Part shown: positions 44,934 to 55,694 of the stretch, piece by piece | Numbering within the stretch: position 1 is the stretch's first letter | Layout of the letters: every line of letters begins with the position of its first letter | Assembly: GCA_030180135.1 (NCBI GenBank) | Contig: CM058239.1 | Span: 76,577,823-76,641,822 of the forward strand | Origin: Orychophragmus violaceus | Lineage: Eukaryota > Streptophyta > Magnoliopsida > Brassicales > Brassicaceae | DNA: 64,000 nt | Reading direction: 5' to 3' | Made by a program: the position numbers and the translations under genes | Notes under the pieces: model-generated | What the model was told of the DNA's origin: nothing | Seen by the model: only the letters and a program-made list of their open reading frames with translations | Databases searched by the model: none

Positions 44934-45275
44934 TGCTCGGAAAAGGAGAAGGGAAATATTCGGATCCGAGCTGGTTCAGCTTGGAAGTTACTTGTTATGA
45001 TGTTTCGTTTATCCATAGCTTCTTTCGAGAGATATATTTATCCGATCGGTCCGTTCGGATGTTTTGGTGAATAGTTACGCCCGTTTCGTATGAAATGTTA
45101 TCCGTTTGAAACTTTTCGTATAAAATGTTATTCAGACGAAGTCGTCGGCACTAAGTGCTTATAAAATATTAAATATACGAAGCTCTGTTCGTACGAAAAA
45201 TGGTGAACGTCCGTGTCCGATCTTCCGATCATGTTTTCAGCTATTGTTTTCGTCCAGGGGGTTTTGACCCCAACA
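44934..45275 (-). repeat. 3' LTR of F, right part
   Basis: Continues 39794 after K. Ends GGTTTTGACCCCAACA, the complement of the LTR start on the minus strand. Confidence 0.7.
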
Positions 45276-45288
45276 GTTAGCCCCCCCC
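45276..45288 (-). promoter_or_regulatory. Polypurine tract of element F
   Basis: GTTAG plus eight C on the plus strand, the same layout as in E (11209-11224). Confidence 0.8.
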
Positions 45289-45550
45289 AGCTCATCAGAC
45301 TCGGGTACGATGGTGGCGAGGTTCTTTAATATTCGAGGAAAAAAAATTGTCCGAAAGACTTGGTTTGGCCGTTTTTGTTTTGTTGCTTTTCTGTTCGCGA
45401 TGACGGATTATCCGAAACATTCGTCGTACTTCAGCCGTAATCGATTTTCTCGTGAAAGATTGAGCCCATTCTGACACCATGCCTAATCATGATTAGCTTA
45501 ATCATGATTTTTCTTAAGCATGCTTATGCTTAAGTGCTTAAGTGTAAAAT

Positions 45551-45559
45551 CTATAAGTA
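45551..45559 (+). promoter_or_regulatory. Possible TATA box for the antisense gene of F
   Basis: CTATAAGTA about 190 bp before the ATG at 45751, followed by a CT-rich leader, at the same relative place as in E. Confidence 0.4.
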
Positions 45560-45750
45560 TTCACTTCTCCCCACTTCATTTTTCACTCCTTCACTCCAAA
45601 GAGAAAAACTCAAAGGTAACTTCTCTCTCTAATTCCCTCCTAGCTTTTGTGAGTTTTGTCAAAGTTTTCTTCTTCGTTTTTGTGAAATTTGAAGCTTTGG
45701 ATCTTTTCCAAGTTTGTTCTGAGCGTTTTCTTGGCTGTCGAACGTGGTGG

Positions 45751-47868
45751 ATGACGAATCATGCATCGAATAATGGCTATGCCAATTTTTCTTCCGAAGG
45801 GGAGTCTCACGGGGTTTGGCAGTCGACTAGGTCTCGTCCTAGTCAACCACGTTCCTCGGCCGGAGTGGATGCCATGTTTCCGAAAAATGGTCAACGCTTC
45901 GGTGCTACGATCAAGGAAGAGTTTGAGGACACTCGTGTTAGTCGGGAAGAAGCTTTGCACCATTGAGATCTTTCTCCGGAGAAGACGAAAATAGCTTGTC
46001 CGAGAAAAAAGAAAGAGACTCCGGATCCAGTCGGTTCAACTCTATCTACGGCAAAGTCGATCGAGAAGCTTCAGCATGATTTCTGAATTCACGAAAACGT
46101 GACGATGAAGGTGCCATCTTCAAGCGACCAAGTTTGTTCCCCGCCGAAAGGTTATTTCTTGGTGTATGAGTATTTCTTCATGTTGTGCTTCCTTTGGTTT
46201 CCAGTCCATGGACTCATAGTCCGCTACCTTCGGCGTCATAGATTGGCTCTTACGCAGCTTACTCCCCGCAGCTTGCGGCATTTGATCGGTACACTAGTCT
46301 GCAAATTTGAGTGTGATTTTGATCTTCGAGTGTTACACCTTTGAAACTTGTTGTTCATGATTCCGATAAAGGGCGGTCCCTAGTATTACCTCAAGCCCTA
46401 TCCGCATCGGACGATTGATTCAGATTTTGAAAATCACGATCGTCAATGGAGGCACGATTTTTCTATGTTTTGATTAGCAAGGCGTCCGTTGAAGGGGATT
46501 GTATTCCACTGATGAAATCGAATTGGGCAAAACTTGGTAGCGGGTTTGGTTGTTTTCGTTGTTTATGTTCTTTGTTGGCCGACCTATTAATATTTTCTTT
46601 TGTTCTTATCTTTGCAGAAAAAGATATCTGCCTGAGGTGTCCGCCGAACTTGATTGACCTCGCCGGGAAGTTGCAGAACGGGAGCACAAACTGGAGGCAT
46701 TTCTCCTTTGAATGTGTTATTCGAGCGAGCCGAATGGACACGATCTATCAAGCAAATAAGACCGACGAACGCACGAACGATGGTGAATGTCTTGATGATG
46801 TGTTGCTCCAAGATGATGATTCGATTTCAGCATGGCTTAACAGTGGAACAGATCTTCCTGACTTCGACTATTACGGTCCCGAAGAATGGCTTAACAGTGA
46901 GGGTATTCTCGTCGCTTGTACCGACACATGTGATGGTGAAGAGATAAACATCTCCCAAGTACCGCTCTCTGAATTTTCGGATCTGGTTGTTACATCCGAC
47001 TTCAGTCGAAGGCGAAAAAAGAGACACATAAAGGATGTCGAGGTTGCGCAGCCTGATTTCGATCCCAGCCGGCTCGATCGCGATAATGGTAGTTTTATGT
47101 ATACCGACATCGCCGAAGTTTCTAGCTTTTGCGCGGTTATCCGTCACTATGGCGATTCTCTCATCAATGTGGGGCAAGACATGCTAACAATTAGTTTCTC
47201 CCTTCAATGTAAGGCAATATTTTCTTTCCCCGCAACTTAACTAATCTGACAGTAAAAACTTTCATCACAAGCAAGGGCCTCGATCAATTGCCACGCCGCC
47301 GAGTCTGACAGGAAGTTTCGGAGAATTCAAGATCGTATTGCAAGGCTTTCCGTTGATAATGCAAACTTGGTGTATTCAGTTTCCGCTTTAAAGGCTTCCA
47401 TTGAGGATAAGAGGAATGAGTTCGAGGGGGCAAGATCCTCCCTTGATACTAAGAGGAAGAGAGCTTTTACTGAATCTGAGGTTTTGAAGCCTCTAACTCA
47501 TGGACATAAGGCTTTCTCACAATGCGGCTCTTCAGGACGCGGCCGAAAAAGGAAAGAGAGGGATGCTTAAGAAGCTTGCATCTTGCTTATCCAAATTCCG
47601 CAGGATCTTCTCAAAGCTGCCGTAGGCCATTGAGAGAAAAATTCGATTTGTTGCGGTGACGAGTAACCTCGACCTGATTGCTGAGTTTAAGATGGAGGGC
47701 CCTTCCGCATTTGAGTCTGAGGAAGCGGACCTTAAATCGAGAGCTTGGTTGGAAGAGGAGGAAGTTCTGGATTATAGTCGGCTGATTGCTGAGGTGGAAA
47801 GTGGCTTCGAACCGTCCTTATTTTTGAGCAGCGTTGCTAGTTCGTCTCAAGGAGATGCTTGGTTTTGA
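45751..47868 (+). pseudogene. Antisense gene of Tat element F (decayed)
   Basis: It starts MTNHASNNGYANFSSEGESHG and stops after HH near 45966. After frameshifts, 46099-46344 reads PPKGYFLVYEYFFMLCFLWFP...LRRHRLALTQLTPRSLRHLIG, which aligns with CPEGWICLYDFWLKD...YCEERRIAMSQL in the antisense gene of E (putative gypsy-type transposon domain). 46600-47240 gives an acidic region and the basic RRRKKRHIKD. 47270-47570 and 47656-47868 give coiled-coil-like and acidic tails. Intron limits were not resolved. The protein is diverged from that of E although the order of parts is the same, so the antisense gene is an old shared component. Confidence 0.65.
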
Positions 47869-48196
47869 AACGCGGACTTAGCGGCGTTCGTTGTGTGTAA
47901 TAACTTCTTTTCTTAAGGGGTTGGTCATCTCGATGCATGAAGTAATTTATCCTGTATGTTTGAACAAGTTTGATCGTTTTAAGCTTTTGAAGTTATCGTT
48001 GAACCTTCTTTTCCCGATTTCAAACTTGAGTAAAACATCTCTAAATACGTCGGATCATTCGCGAGAAGTTGCGATGGCCGTCCGATCTACATAGAATCTC
48101 TGAAAGCGCTTAGAAACTACTCAAGGGAAGAAATGATATTGATTCGAAAAATATGGTATGGTCGACTCGGAACCGCCGAGCTCCATATCCGAATTT
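47869..48196. other. Noncoding 3' flank of the antisense gene of F
   Basis: No reading frame of note. It leads into TCCGAGCT-rich repeats and is probably the terminator region of the antisense gene. Confidence 0.35.
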
Positions 48197-48435
48197 CCGA
48201 GCTTGTTAGCTTGATTTTCCGTTATTATCAGCTCGGTTTTTCCGAACTTGCCAGCTTGGTTTTTCCGAGCTTGTCAGTTCGGTTTTTCCGAGCTTGCCAG
48301 CTTGGCTTTTCCGAGCTGGTTAGTCGGGATCTCTGAGCCCTTCCTCGGAATTTCCGAGCTGATTAGCTCAGAACTTCTGAACCAATCAGTTCGAGATTTC
48401 CAAGCTTTTTCAGAGTTTTCGAGCTGATTAGCGGG
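48197..48435. repeat. 23-bp tandem repeat in element F
   Basis: Units of the form CCGAGCTTGCCAGCTTGGTTTTT start at 48242, 48265, 48288 and 48311, with less regular copies on both sides. Confidence 0.8.
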
Positions 48436-48470
48436 CTTAGCGAGACGTATTCTTCTTGCAAACTTATAGT

Positions 48471-48785
48471 GATTAGACCAGTGTGCTCGGAAGCGTCGTA
48501 CTGGGTTTCGAAATTGAGTCCGAGGAGTAGCAAGACGTACTCCTCTTCCGGACTTCTAATGATTAGAGCAGTGTGCTCGGAAGCGTCTTACAGGATTTCG
48601 AAATTAAGTATTAAGATTAGCAAGACGTACTCTTCTTGCAGACTTGTAATGATTAGACCAGTGTGCTTGGAAGCGTCTTACTGGGTTTCAAAATTAAGTC
48701 CGAAGATTAGTGATACGACTCTTCTTGCGGACTTGTAATGATTAGACCAGTGTGCTCGGAAGCGTCTTACTGGGTTTCAGAGTTT
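48471..48785. repeat. 90-bp tandem repeat in element F
   Basis: Units starting GATTAGA(C/G)CAGTGTGC begin at 48471, 48561, 48651 and 48740, giving about 3.5 copies. Each contains GGAAGCGTC, then a GACGTACTC-type segment. It lies at the convergent junction of the antisense gene and pol. Confidence 0.88.
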
Positions 48786-50003
48786 TATAGTTGATTTCAG
48801 TACTAGTACGGGGGTTTCCTGTCTTATCTTCTCGTCGTCGGTCGTGTACTCAATAATGACGTTGTCGAGACCAGAGTGTTGAGTTTTACTGGGTTTGGAC
48901 TTTCGATTCTGTTTTTCTGTGAGACTTTCGTCTTTCATTTTCCGTTTATCGAAAGTGAGTCGATATCCGCAGGACATACCTTCCAAAAATATCAGACCAA
49001 GATATACTTGGATATAACGTCCTTTTACCAGTGTGCTGAGTAGCGTCATACTTGATTTTTGGGGTCTACTATCGACTCTAGTACTTGCGTGGGGGTTTGC
49101 TCGACTTATGTTCCCTTCGCCGATAATAAACATAACTTGGCGGTATTTAAATTTTATATAGCGCGGTTTTATCCAGTTGTTGGATGTATAGAACCTCAAT
49201 CCGTATAGGACATGTTGGCTAATATCCGTAAAGTAAGTATTTGTTTGTCTGATGCGGCCGTCAGCAGACAAGATAAACTATTCCTAACAATCATGAAAAC
49301 ATGCATTTGACTAGGTATGACGTGATAGTAAACGAATTCTAAGTTATGAGGTTTATATCCTAATTTCGGTCTAAGAAAAGAAAATTAAATAAAAATGAGA
49401 ATGGGTTTATTTTTTGTTATCGGACAAATCCAAGCGTTGTATGAGGAGTTGAACATTTGCGGATACGTTGCACATGTGGTTACTATCCGTTATCTTGAGT
49501 TTTTGAGAATATGTTTGAATGAATCGGCTTTGTGATCCAAAAATTGTGAAGGCTGTCCAAGTTTGTTTTGAAGCTAATCGGATGGATTTCATTTTTGGTC
49601 GAGAGTGGTATCTCGCCCGGATGTCCGAGCTGGTTTGCTCGGAAATTCTAAACTAGTCAGTTCGAATTTCTGAACTTGTTTACAAAATTCTGAACCGATC
49701 TGCTTTGGTCGAACGGGAATTCCGAGCTGACTTGCCCGGAGTTTCCGAGCTGACCTGCTCGGACTGTTTGGTCTTTCCGAGCTGATCCATTCGGATTTCC
49801 GAGTTGGCATGCTAGATGTTTCCGATCAGATGAGCAGACAGTTATGCGTGTCTGAATGTTTCCGAGTAACTTTGTCCGAAAAGCCTCTTTCGAGCCCGAA
49901 AATTGCTTCGAAAATGTAAGGATTCCGGTGTGGAAGTATAGATATATACGGACTCACTCCCGCCCTTTTTCGAGAGGAGGGACAGCTGAACCGATCGGAA
50001 GAT
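48786..50003. other. Noncoding interior of element F
   Basis: No homologous reading frame found. 49610-49860 is rich in CCGAGCTG/GCTCGGA words similar to the 23-bp repeat. An isolated copy of CAGTGTGCTGAGTAGCGTC is at about 49028. Confidence 0.4.
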
Positions 50004-50050
50004 TGGCTGCCTACGTACCCCTTTCGGGGATCAAGCCATCCTGTAGTTCA
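50004..50050 (-). promoter_or_regulatory. Conserved hairpin block downstream of pol in F
   Basis: GGCTGCCTACGTACCCC, TTTC, GGGGATCAAGCC, then GTAGTTCA on the plus strand; hairpin 50018-50029. It corresponds to 15239-15283 in E. The loop bases are inverted (GAAA on the minus strand here, on the plus strand in E). Confidence 0.6.
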
Positions 50051-50087
50051 ATGCGTTTCAAAATTTTTTTTAGACGTTTTGAAGCCT

Positions 50088-50330
50088 TTAGTAGCGGAAT
50101 TTCCTCTGGTGCATCGCGTTCCACCCCTTCTGTATTCTAGTGTTGTTCATGGTTTCGAGCTCGTATACTTCGGGGCGGATTTCTCTTGTGATCATGAATG
50201 GTCCTTCCCAATCTGATCCGGTACTTTGAAATATCGAATTTCGCCATACTCTCCTTAAGACCAAATCTCCCGCCCAGAAACATTGACCGTGATCGTTTAT
50301 TCGGCGAGGCCGATATCTTGTCCCTGGCAT
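50088..50330 (-). pseudogene. pol: Integrase C-terminus of element F
   Basis: Reads AGDLVLRRVWRNSIF, then GSDWEGPFMITREIRPEVYELETM, ending HQRKFRY. It aligns with the last 80 residues of the E integrase. All of the core upstream is missing: the next sequence is protease region. This alone has no activity. Confidence 0.8.
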
Positions 50331-50439
50331 GTCTGTTGGTTGGCCTGAATCGTCACTTCGGGGCTACTTGGGGTTCGTTACCCTCGGATCCCCCAAATCG
50401 TCCTTATCCCGAAGGAGGTTGGGAATTTCATGCAGAGAT

Positions 50440-51060
50440 GATAAGTCGACGATACGGCTTTCATGGAATTTATCCATGGAATTCCCAAGATCGCTCCGTA
50501 GATCGTTGGACGGTCTATGACTGAGAATTCGACGACTTTAGTGATTCCTCCGGCGAGTTTCGGTAGTTTGATCTTTTCAAAAGTAGTTATGGTGTCTCTG
50601 GCAAATCGTGCTAAAGATTATTGGAAGGGTGTTACCTCGTTCAAGCGTATATTCATCCTCTCAAAGTTTCGCATAAGATTACGTCCACGGAGCTTCCAAT
50701 GTCGACTAGAATTCCTGGCACATGGCGATCTTTGATGGTCAGTTCAATGACGAGAGGTTCATCGCGAGGTTGATCGAACCCTGGGAGCCAACTGTCTTCG
50801 AACGATATTGTGTTGTTCAGGAATTAGTACCATATGCTCTGCTGGACGCCTTTCCTAGATCATTTCCGTCGATTGGCGACTCTCCATGGCCTTCTCGGAT
50901 AAGTGTTAATGGATGGTCTGGTACTTTGACGATCTTGCCGTCCTTCTACGATCATATTTATCCTTTGTCGGTTATTCGCCTTAGGATCTTCGTCGTTTCT
51001 TCTCCTTCGCTTGTTTTGGCCAATTTCGGTTTGCCTTTTCGCTCCTGGTCCACTTGATTT
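50440..51060 (-). pseudogene. pol: Protease region of element F
   Basis: The minus strand reads VIDRPTIYGAILGIPWINSMKAVSSTYHLCMKFPT near 50440-50560, aligned with VVDRPTIYNVILGTPWIHEM in E. Upstream, TRITTFEKIKLP-like sequence continues to about 51000 with stops and shifts. The D-T-G active site could not be read cleanly. Confidence 0.65.
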
Positions 51061-51212
51061 GATTTGCAGCCTTGTTTAGATTATTCGGCTGATTTCTGGT
51101 TTTTCCATCGTCGAAAACCTTCAAGCTTACCGTATCTCCAAGTTCTCCGGCTACAAGATTTGACGCGAGCTTGACGCCTTCTACGACAATCGGCAGTGCG
51201 ATGTCCGTATGA

Positions 51213-52704
51213 TTAGTGGTGATCGCAGAATGCTTTCTTGTTATACGCATTACGGTTCCTCTTCCAGGTGTTCCATGAGCTCTTCTTTTGTTCGGCCGAT
51301 CCGTCTTCATGTCCATCCGAGCCAATTTGGTAGTTGTGTGATCCGCCTACCTTTTTGGGTCGCAAGCCGCTAATTGGTTTGGAGCTTTGCTTCGCGCTGC
51401 TCTCGCTAGCGGACAGATGGGCATCCTTGCTCGATTGTTTCGTTGATTTATGCTTCTTGGACTGAACTTTCATTTCCTCCTCGTCGATGATAAAGTATAT
51501 CGCCCAGTGCAGAGCGTCAGCCATTGTCTGGGGTCGATTTAGTGAGATTTCCTTCCTGAAGTCCGATTCGTACCAAAGTGCCTTCTTTAGCGCGTCTATG
51601 CCCACTTTGTCTGCCACCCTTTTGAATCGTTCGATGAATTTCCTCAGGCTCTCTGCCTGGTCTTGACACATCGACCACAGATCAACGTCGGAAGTATCTC
51701 TGTCCATGAAGACCGAGTACTGTTTCTTGAACTTCTCGGATAGTTGTTGAAAGTTTCCAATGGAATCTCATTCTAGTCTGGAGAACCATTTTTGCGCCGC
51801 TCCTTTCATATGTTTTACAAACAAGAGACAGAAACCGGCGACTTATTTCCTTCGCCTGAGATTTGACCTTCCCATCGCGATACAAAAAGCCATCATGTGA
51901 GCTTTCGGATTAGTCATTCCATCGCAGCTTGGGATTGGATTGGAGATTCATGTCTTGGTGATTCGAGCTTTGATATGTGTCTTCTGTGTTTTTTCCAAGA
52001 CGCGATCGATCTCCGGCGCAGCGCTCGTCGCCCGGTGAACTTGCGATCGTACGGTTTTGATATCCGCTGTCATTTGAGCAGTGCGTCTCTGAGTTCGTCG
52101 AGTTCGCTCCGTTTATTGCTTTGTCGTCATTCAGTTGACTCGTTCGGTCTCCGGCGCAGCAGTCGTCTCCCGGTGAACTCGATCATCGCTTAGTTCAGGA
52201 ACGTATCGATCTTCTTCGATCCCTTCCTTCATTGTCGTCAGAAAGTGGTTCGGTATGATTTCCAAGCGGAATCAGATTTTCGTTTTCGCAATCCTCCGTG
52301 TCGTCTTATGATGTGAGTCTTCGTCCTCGGATCAAAGGGGGAGGGTCTTCCGTGTTGGGCTTAGTTGCTGGACGAGTTCGTTCGCCCATGGTTTGCACAC
52401 AGTTTTTTCGACGTGTTCCTTGCTGATTCGCCAGACGTCGAAAAGTCTAGTTGCCTGCATTCAGTTGGGGCAAAGTTCACCGTCCGGGTATTTCGCGTTC
52501 GGTTTCCGGTTCTGAGTCTCTCGATCTACTCAGTGAGAGTACTATATGCCTTCTCTTGTTCTTCAGTCCTCAGCCTTAGCGCATCCACCATCTCTTTCAG
52601 CTCGAACAGCATTACGTTGGCTGTTGCATCTGGTGCGGTCGTGTTTGTAACGGTTCCGCTTGCTGATGTGTTGCCCGTAGTGATGTTAGTTGTGGTGGTG
52701 TATG
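51213..52704 (-). pseudogene. gag: Gag remnant of element F
   Basis: 51213-51707 gives VDLWSMCQDQAESLRKFIERF, then LKKALWYESDFRKEISLNRPQT, which aligns with gag of E (ADLWAISQGPRESLRSYVTRF; WYESSFREKLKKNRPSS). 51682-51885 continues in another frame. 52526-52704 carries a Thr-rich N-terminus and a coiled stretch, FELKEMVDALRLRTEEQE. At 52704 the similarity stops, without an ATG or 5' LTR. Confidence 0.72.
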
Positions 52705-53551
52705 ACAAGGCCTATCCCGGCCATATGGCCGAAAAGGATTGCCACTACTTAGCCGTTCTACCTTGAGGTTTCCTTAAGGAACCTCAAGCCAGTTCGTTCT
52801 ATACTTAATCATTTCCATTCTATTCTGAACTAAGGCAATGAGCAAACATGGATAAATAGATACTTTATTAATAATATCAAAGGTACCAATACAATAAAGT
52901 AATGTCATTATGCTATCAGTAATGTATCGGTCCTAGACAATCTATCTATCCAATCACACCACTCGTCCTTGGGTCTCGGTCCGCTCCTAAGCATGATCAT
53001 CCCCTAGATCATCCTTACATCCTGAAACAACACAAAATTATAAGTAGGCATTCATATAACATATGAACCAACAACCTAGCAGAAATCATTTCTATATGAT
53101 CCCATAGCCCAAATGCATCATGCAATAACCTAGTCTGTTCTACATTCCAACTTTCGTACCACGCGATAGTCTGTAAGGACGTTACGTTCGCACTGCACGA
53201 TCGTCCGTAAGGACGTCACGTGCGTACCGCGCGATCGTCAATAAGGACATCACGGTCGTCCATGCGATCGTCCGTGCGATCGTCACGAACGTCTGTGCGG
53301 TTATACGCGAACGGACGCGACTGTTTCCGCAAACAAGTGCGATGGTCCGCGGACGGTTGTCATCGACCAACGATCGCGATGATTGGTCTACGACGCTCGG
53401 TCATGACCCGATGTTACCATCTTTCAGTCTGGTCGTGATCAATTCGGTTCCTCCTAACCGTTCTACGCTCGGGCTCTTGCCGTGTACGGTTTCATGATCT
53501 CGGCCCATGCCTTCCAAGACGCGCCGTTCGACCATCCGCATCCCACTGGCT
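52705..53551. other. Unassigned insert between F and D
   Basis: No coding sequence recognised. It begins beside GGCCTATCCCGGCCATATGGCC and a near-perfect inverted repeat (52762-52788). It may be part of an LTR in reverse orientation, but no partner was found. Confidence 0.35.
53157..53400. repeat. CG-rich degenerate repeat with GCGATCGTC words
   Basis: GCACGATCGTCCGTAAGGACG-type phrases recur about every 40 bp (53199, 53240, then shorter GCGATCGTCC repeats). CpG content is much higher than in neighbouring sequence. Confidence 0.6.
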
Positions 53552-53556
53552 TACTC

Positions 53557-54210
53557 TGTTGGGAATGTCCTGAAATCTATTGTACTTACTCCAAGTGAAA
53601 GTCGTATTGTCGAGATGAGACAATCATATGACACTAGGTAGCCATAATGCTTTGCTAGAAGCCACTTATGATCAATGAGTTGAGAACTCATTGCCAGTGT
53701 TATATGATCCTACAGGGTCACACACCTAAGCAAACTGGGCGTTAAAGACGAGGTTGATCATTAATGTAATGATCCAGTGAATGCATATTTGATATGCATT
53801 CGATATCAATATTCTGGGGCAGTGTCGATCGATGCAGATAGTGCATCGATCGATGCAACTCGCGGATTAATCAGATTAATTTGGTTTAAGTCGACATATA
53901 TAAGATATATGGTCGACCTAAACTGATAACTAACCTAATTCACAGCCACCAGAACTTGAATAGAAACCTCTGAAGAGATTGGATCTCTATAGGCACTAGC
54001 ATCCCTGCTGTTCAGTTTGTGTGCGTGTGGATACCAGTAGAGGCGCAGCATTTGAGGCGCTCTAGATCTCGATTATCTGCAAATCTTCCGCTGCTAATCA
54101 ACAGGTAATTCTGAGATCCCATTGATTCAATTACATGAACCCTAGATCCTAGGCTTGGAATTCAGACCAGGATTGCCTAATTGGATTAGGATCTGCTAGA
54201 AATTCCTTCA
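53557..54210 (+). repeat. 5' LTR of element D (654 bp)
   Basis: Starts TGTTGGGAATGTCC and ends AATTCCTTCA. It contains a palindrome pair with cores at 53826 and 53847 (21 bp) whose arms TCGATCGATGCA/TGCATCGATCGA are exact complements. A donor-like ACAG|GTAATT is at 54105. Confidence 0.9.
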
Positions 54211-54211
54211 G

Positions 54212-54223
54212 TGGTATCAGAGC
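54212..54223 (+). promoter_or_regulatory. Primer-binding site of element D
   Basis: TGGTATCAGAGC, one base after the 5' LTR. Confidence 0.92.
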
Positions 54224-54368
54224 TTTAGGGTTCCATTGAATCTGTAGCATGTTGATTAGATTAGTCGAATCTGAATCTGTGTATGGTTGATACAAACTTG
54301 CTAAAATTCGTTTTCATGAAAACCTAGTTTAGGGTTCTGTTCGAAAACGTTTTAGGGCTTTTCGCATG

Positions 54369-54687
54369 GTCTCGATCGATGCCAATCCGGCATCGATCGA
54401 CACAGGGCGAAAACCCGAATAAAATTTAGGGTTTTTCGCATGGTGTCGATCGATGCCACGGCATCGATCGACACAGGGCGAAAACCCGAATAAAACTTAG
54501 GTTTCGCCTAGTGTCGATCGACACAAGCGTTGTGTCGGTCGACACAAACCTCGCGAGATTGATGAATCGGTTCAATTGGATTGGACCGGTTATCGAGCTT
54601 GGTTAATAATGGTTAAACGCTAAGAATGGTTTATTGCGATTGGGTTGGCATCGATCGATGATAATGTAGCATTGATCGACACCGACC
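54369..54687. repeat. Four paired-palindrome modules in the leader of D
   Basis: Cores at 54373/54394, 54448/54466, 54516/54537 and 54652/54673 (spacing 21, 18, 21, 21). The second is a perfect hairpin with 15-bp arms around a 2-base loop. In the first, 13-bp arms flank AATCC. Confidence 0.9.
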
Positions 54688-54746
54688 GGTACTCAAAACC
54701 GGATCAATTGGATTGATCGGTTATCGCAGATTGGTTTTGGTTAATC

Positions 54747-55388
54747 TGTTGGGAATGTCCTGAAATCTACTGTACTATCTCTAGAAAGTATGATAAGTGT
54801 CGAGATCAGACATAAGTCATAAATACTGGGTGATCATGATGACTTGCTAGAGCCCGCTCTTGATCTATAAGTTTAGGACTTATTACCAGTATTGTATGAT
54901 CCCAAAGGGTCACACACCATAGCTAACGGGAAAGTTAAATGGAATTAATACGGTAAGATGCAAGGCATTTACTGTATTTGTACAGAGAATTGGGCCAGAC
55001 AAAAGACAGTCTTTTATCTGATTTGGGTCTTGGGCCCAAAAGCCTAATAGGCCATTAGTTTAATTACTTGGGCCCATATAAGCAAGAGGGAGGCGCCATT
55101 AAGCCAAGCAGTCTGCGATTTCTTTTAGGTCTGGCCGTCCTCTCTCTCTCTGTCGTTCCAACTTTGGTCTAGCAGCCTGATCCAGTAGCTTGTAAGAGTG
55201 TGGATACCTAGGAGGAGCCGGTTATCATCAGCTCTTACAGATCTCGATATTTCTTTGATCAATCCGCTGCAATCACAAGGTAATGATCCTGATCTGTTTA
55301 TGATTCAACTGCAAATCACCTAGATCCTAGTTGATTATGTTAGGTTGTAATCTGATAATTACACCAAATGAACACACATAATCCTACA
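54747..55388 (+). repeat. 5' LTR of element C (642 bp)
   Basis: Starts TGTTGGGAATGTCC and ends AATCCTACA. It contains a CT-rich run (55141-55151) and the leader donor CACAAG|GTAATG at 55280. Confidence 0.96.
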
Positions 55389-55389
55389 G

Positions 55390-55401
55390 TGGTATCAGAG
55401 C
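55390..55401 (+). promoter_or_regulatory. Primer-binding site of element C
   Basis: TGGTATCAGAGC, one base after the 5' LTR; tRNA-Met type. Confidence 0.94.
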
Positions 55402-55558
55402 CTAGGTTGTTAGGTTTTTGCTGTTTGGATCAAATTTAGGTTGTTTTAATGTTTAGAATCGAATTTGGCTTAAGAAATTTGATTAAAACTTGTAAAAACC
55501 CTAATATGAAAATCGCATGATCCGATTGAAACCCATCGGTATGCGATGTGATCGCCCG

Positions 55559-55694
55559 TGTCGATCGACGAGGGAGCGAGATATCGATCGATATGAATCG
55601 AATCGATTGCCTCTCGCTGTCCCGATGATCCGATCGCAACGAGCTGATGCACGCCGTTATCGATCGACGCAGGAGCGTGATATCGATCGATACA
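55559..55694. repeat. Two paired-palindrome modules in the leader of C
   Basis: Cores CGATCGAC/CGATCGAT at 55562/55585 and 55661/55684, 23 bp apart in both. The two modules share the AGGAGCG(A/T)GATATCGATCGAT phrase and so look like copies of each other. Confidence 0.85.

Larger units (their letters stand above)
39539..52704 (-). mobile_element. Tat-clade element F, non-autonomous and 5'-truncated (contains K)
   Basis: A reversed element. Its 3' LTR (39539-39794 plus 44934-45275) starts TGTTGGAATT and ends ACCCCAACA, interrupted by element K. A C8 polypurine tract (minus-strand G8) follows. Next are an antisense gene (45751-47868), tandem repeats, the conserved hairpin, the integrase C-terminus (50088-50330), then directly the protease region and gag. 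RT, both RNase H domains and the integrase core are missing compared with E. The 5' LTR is absent: gag homology ends near 52704, where other sequence begins. Confidence 0.85.
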
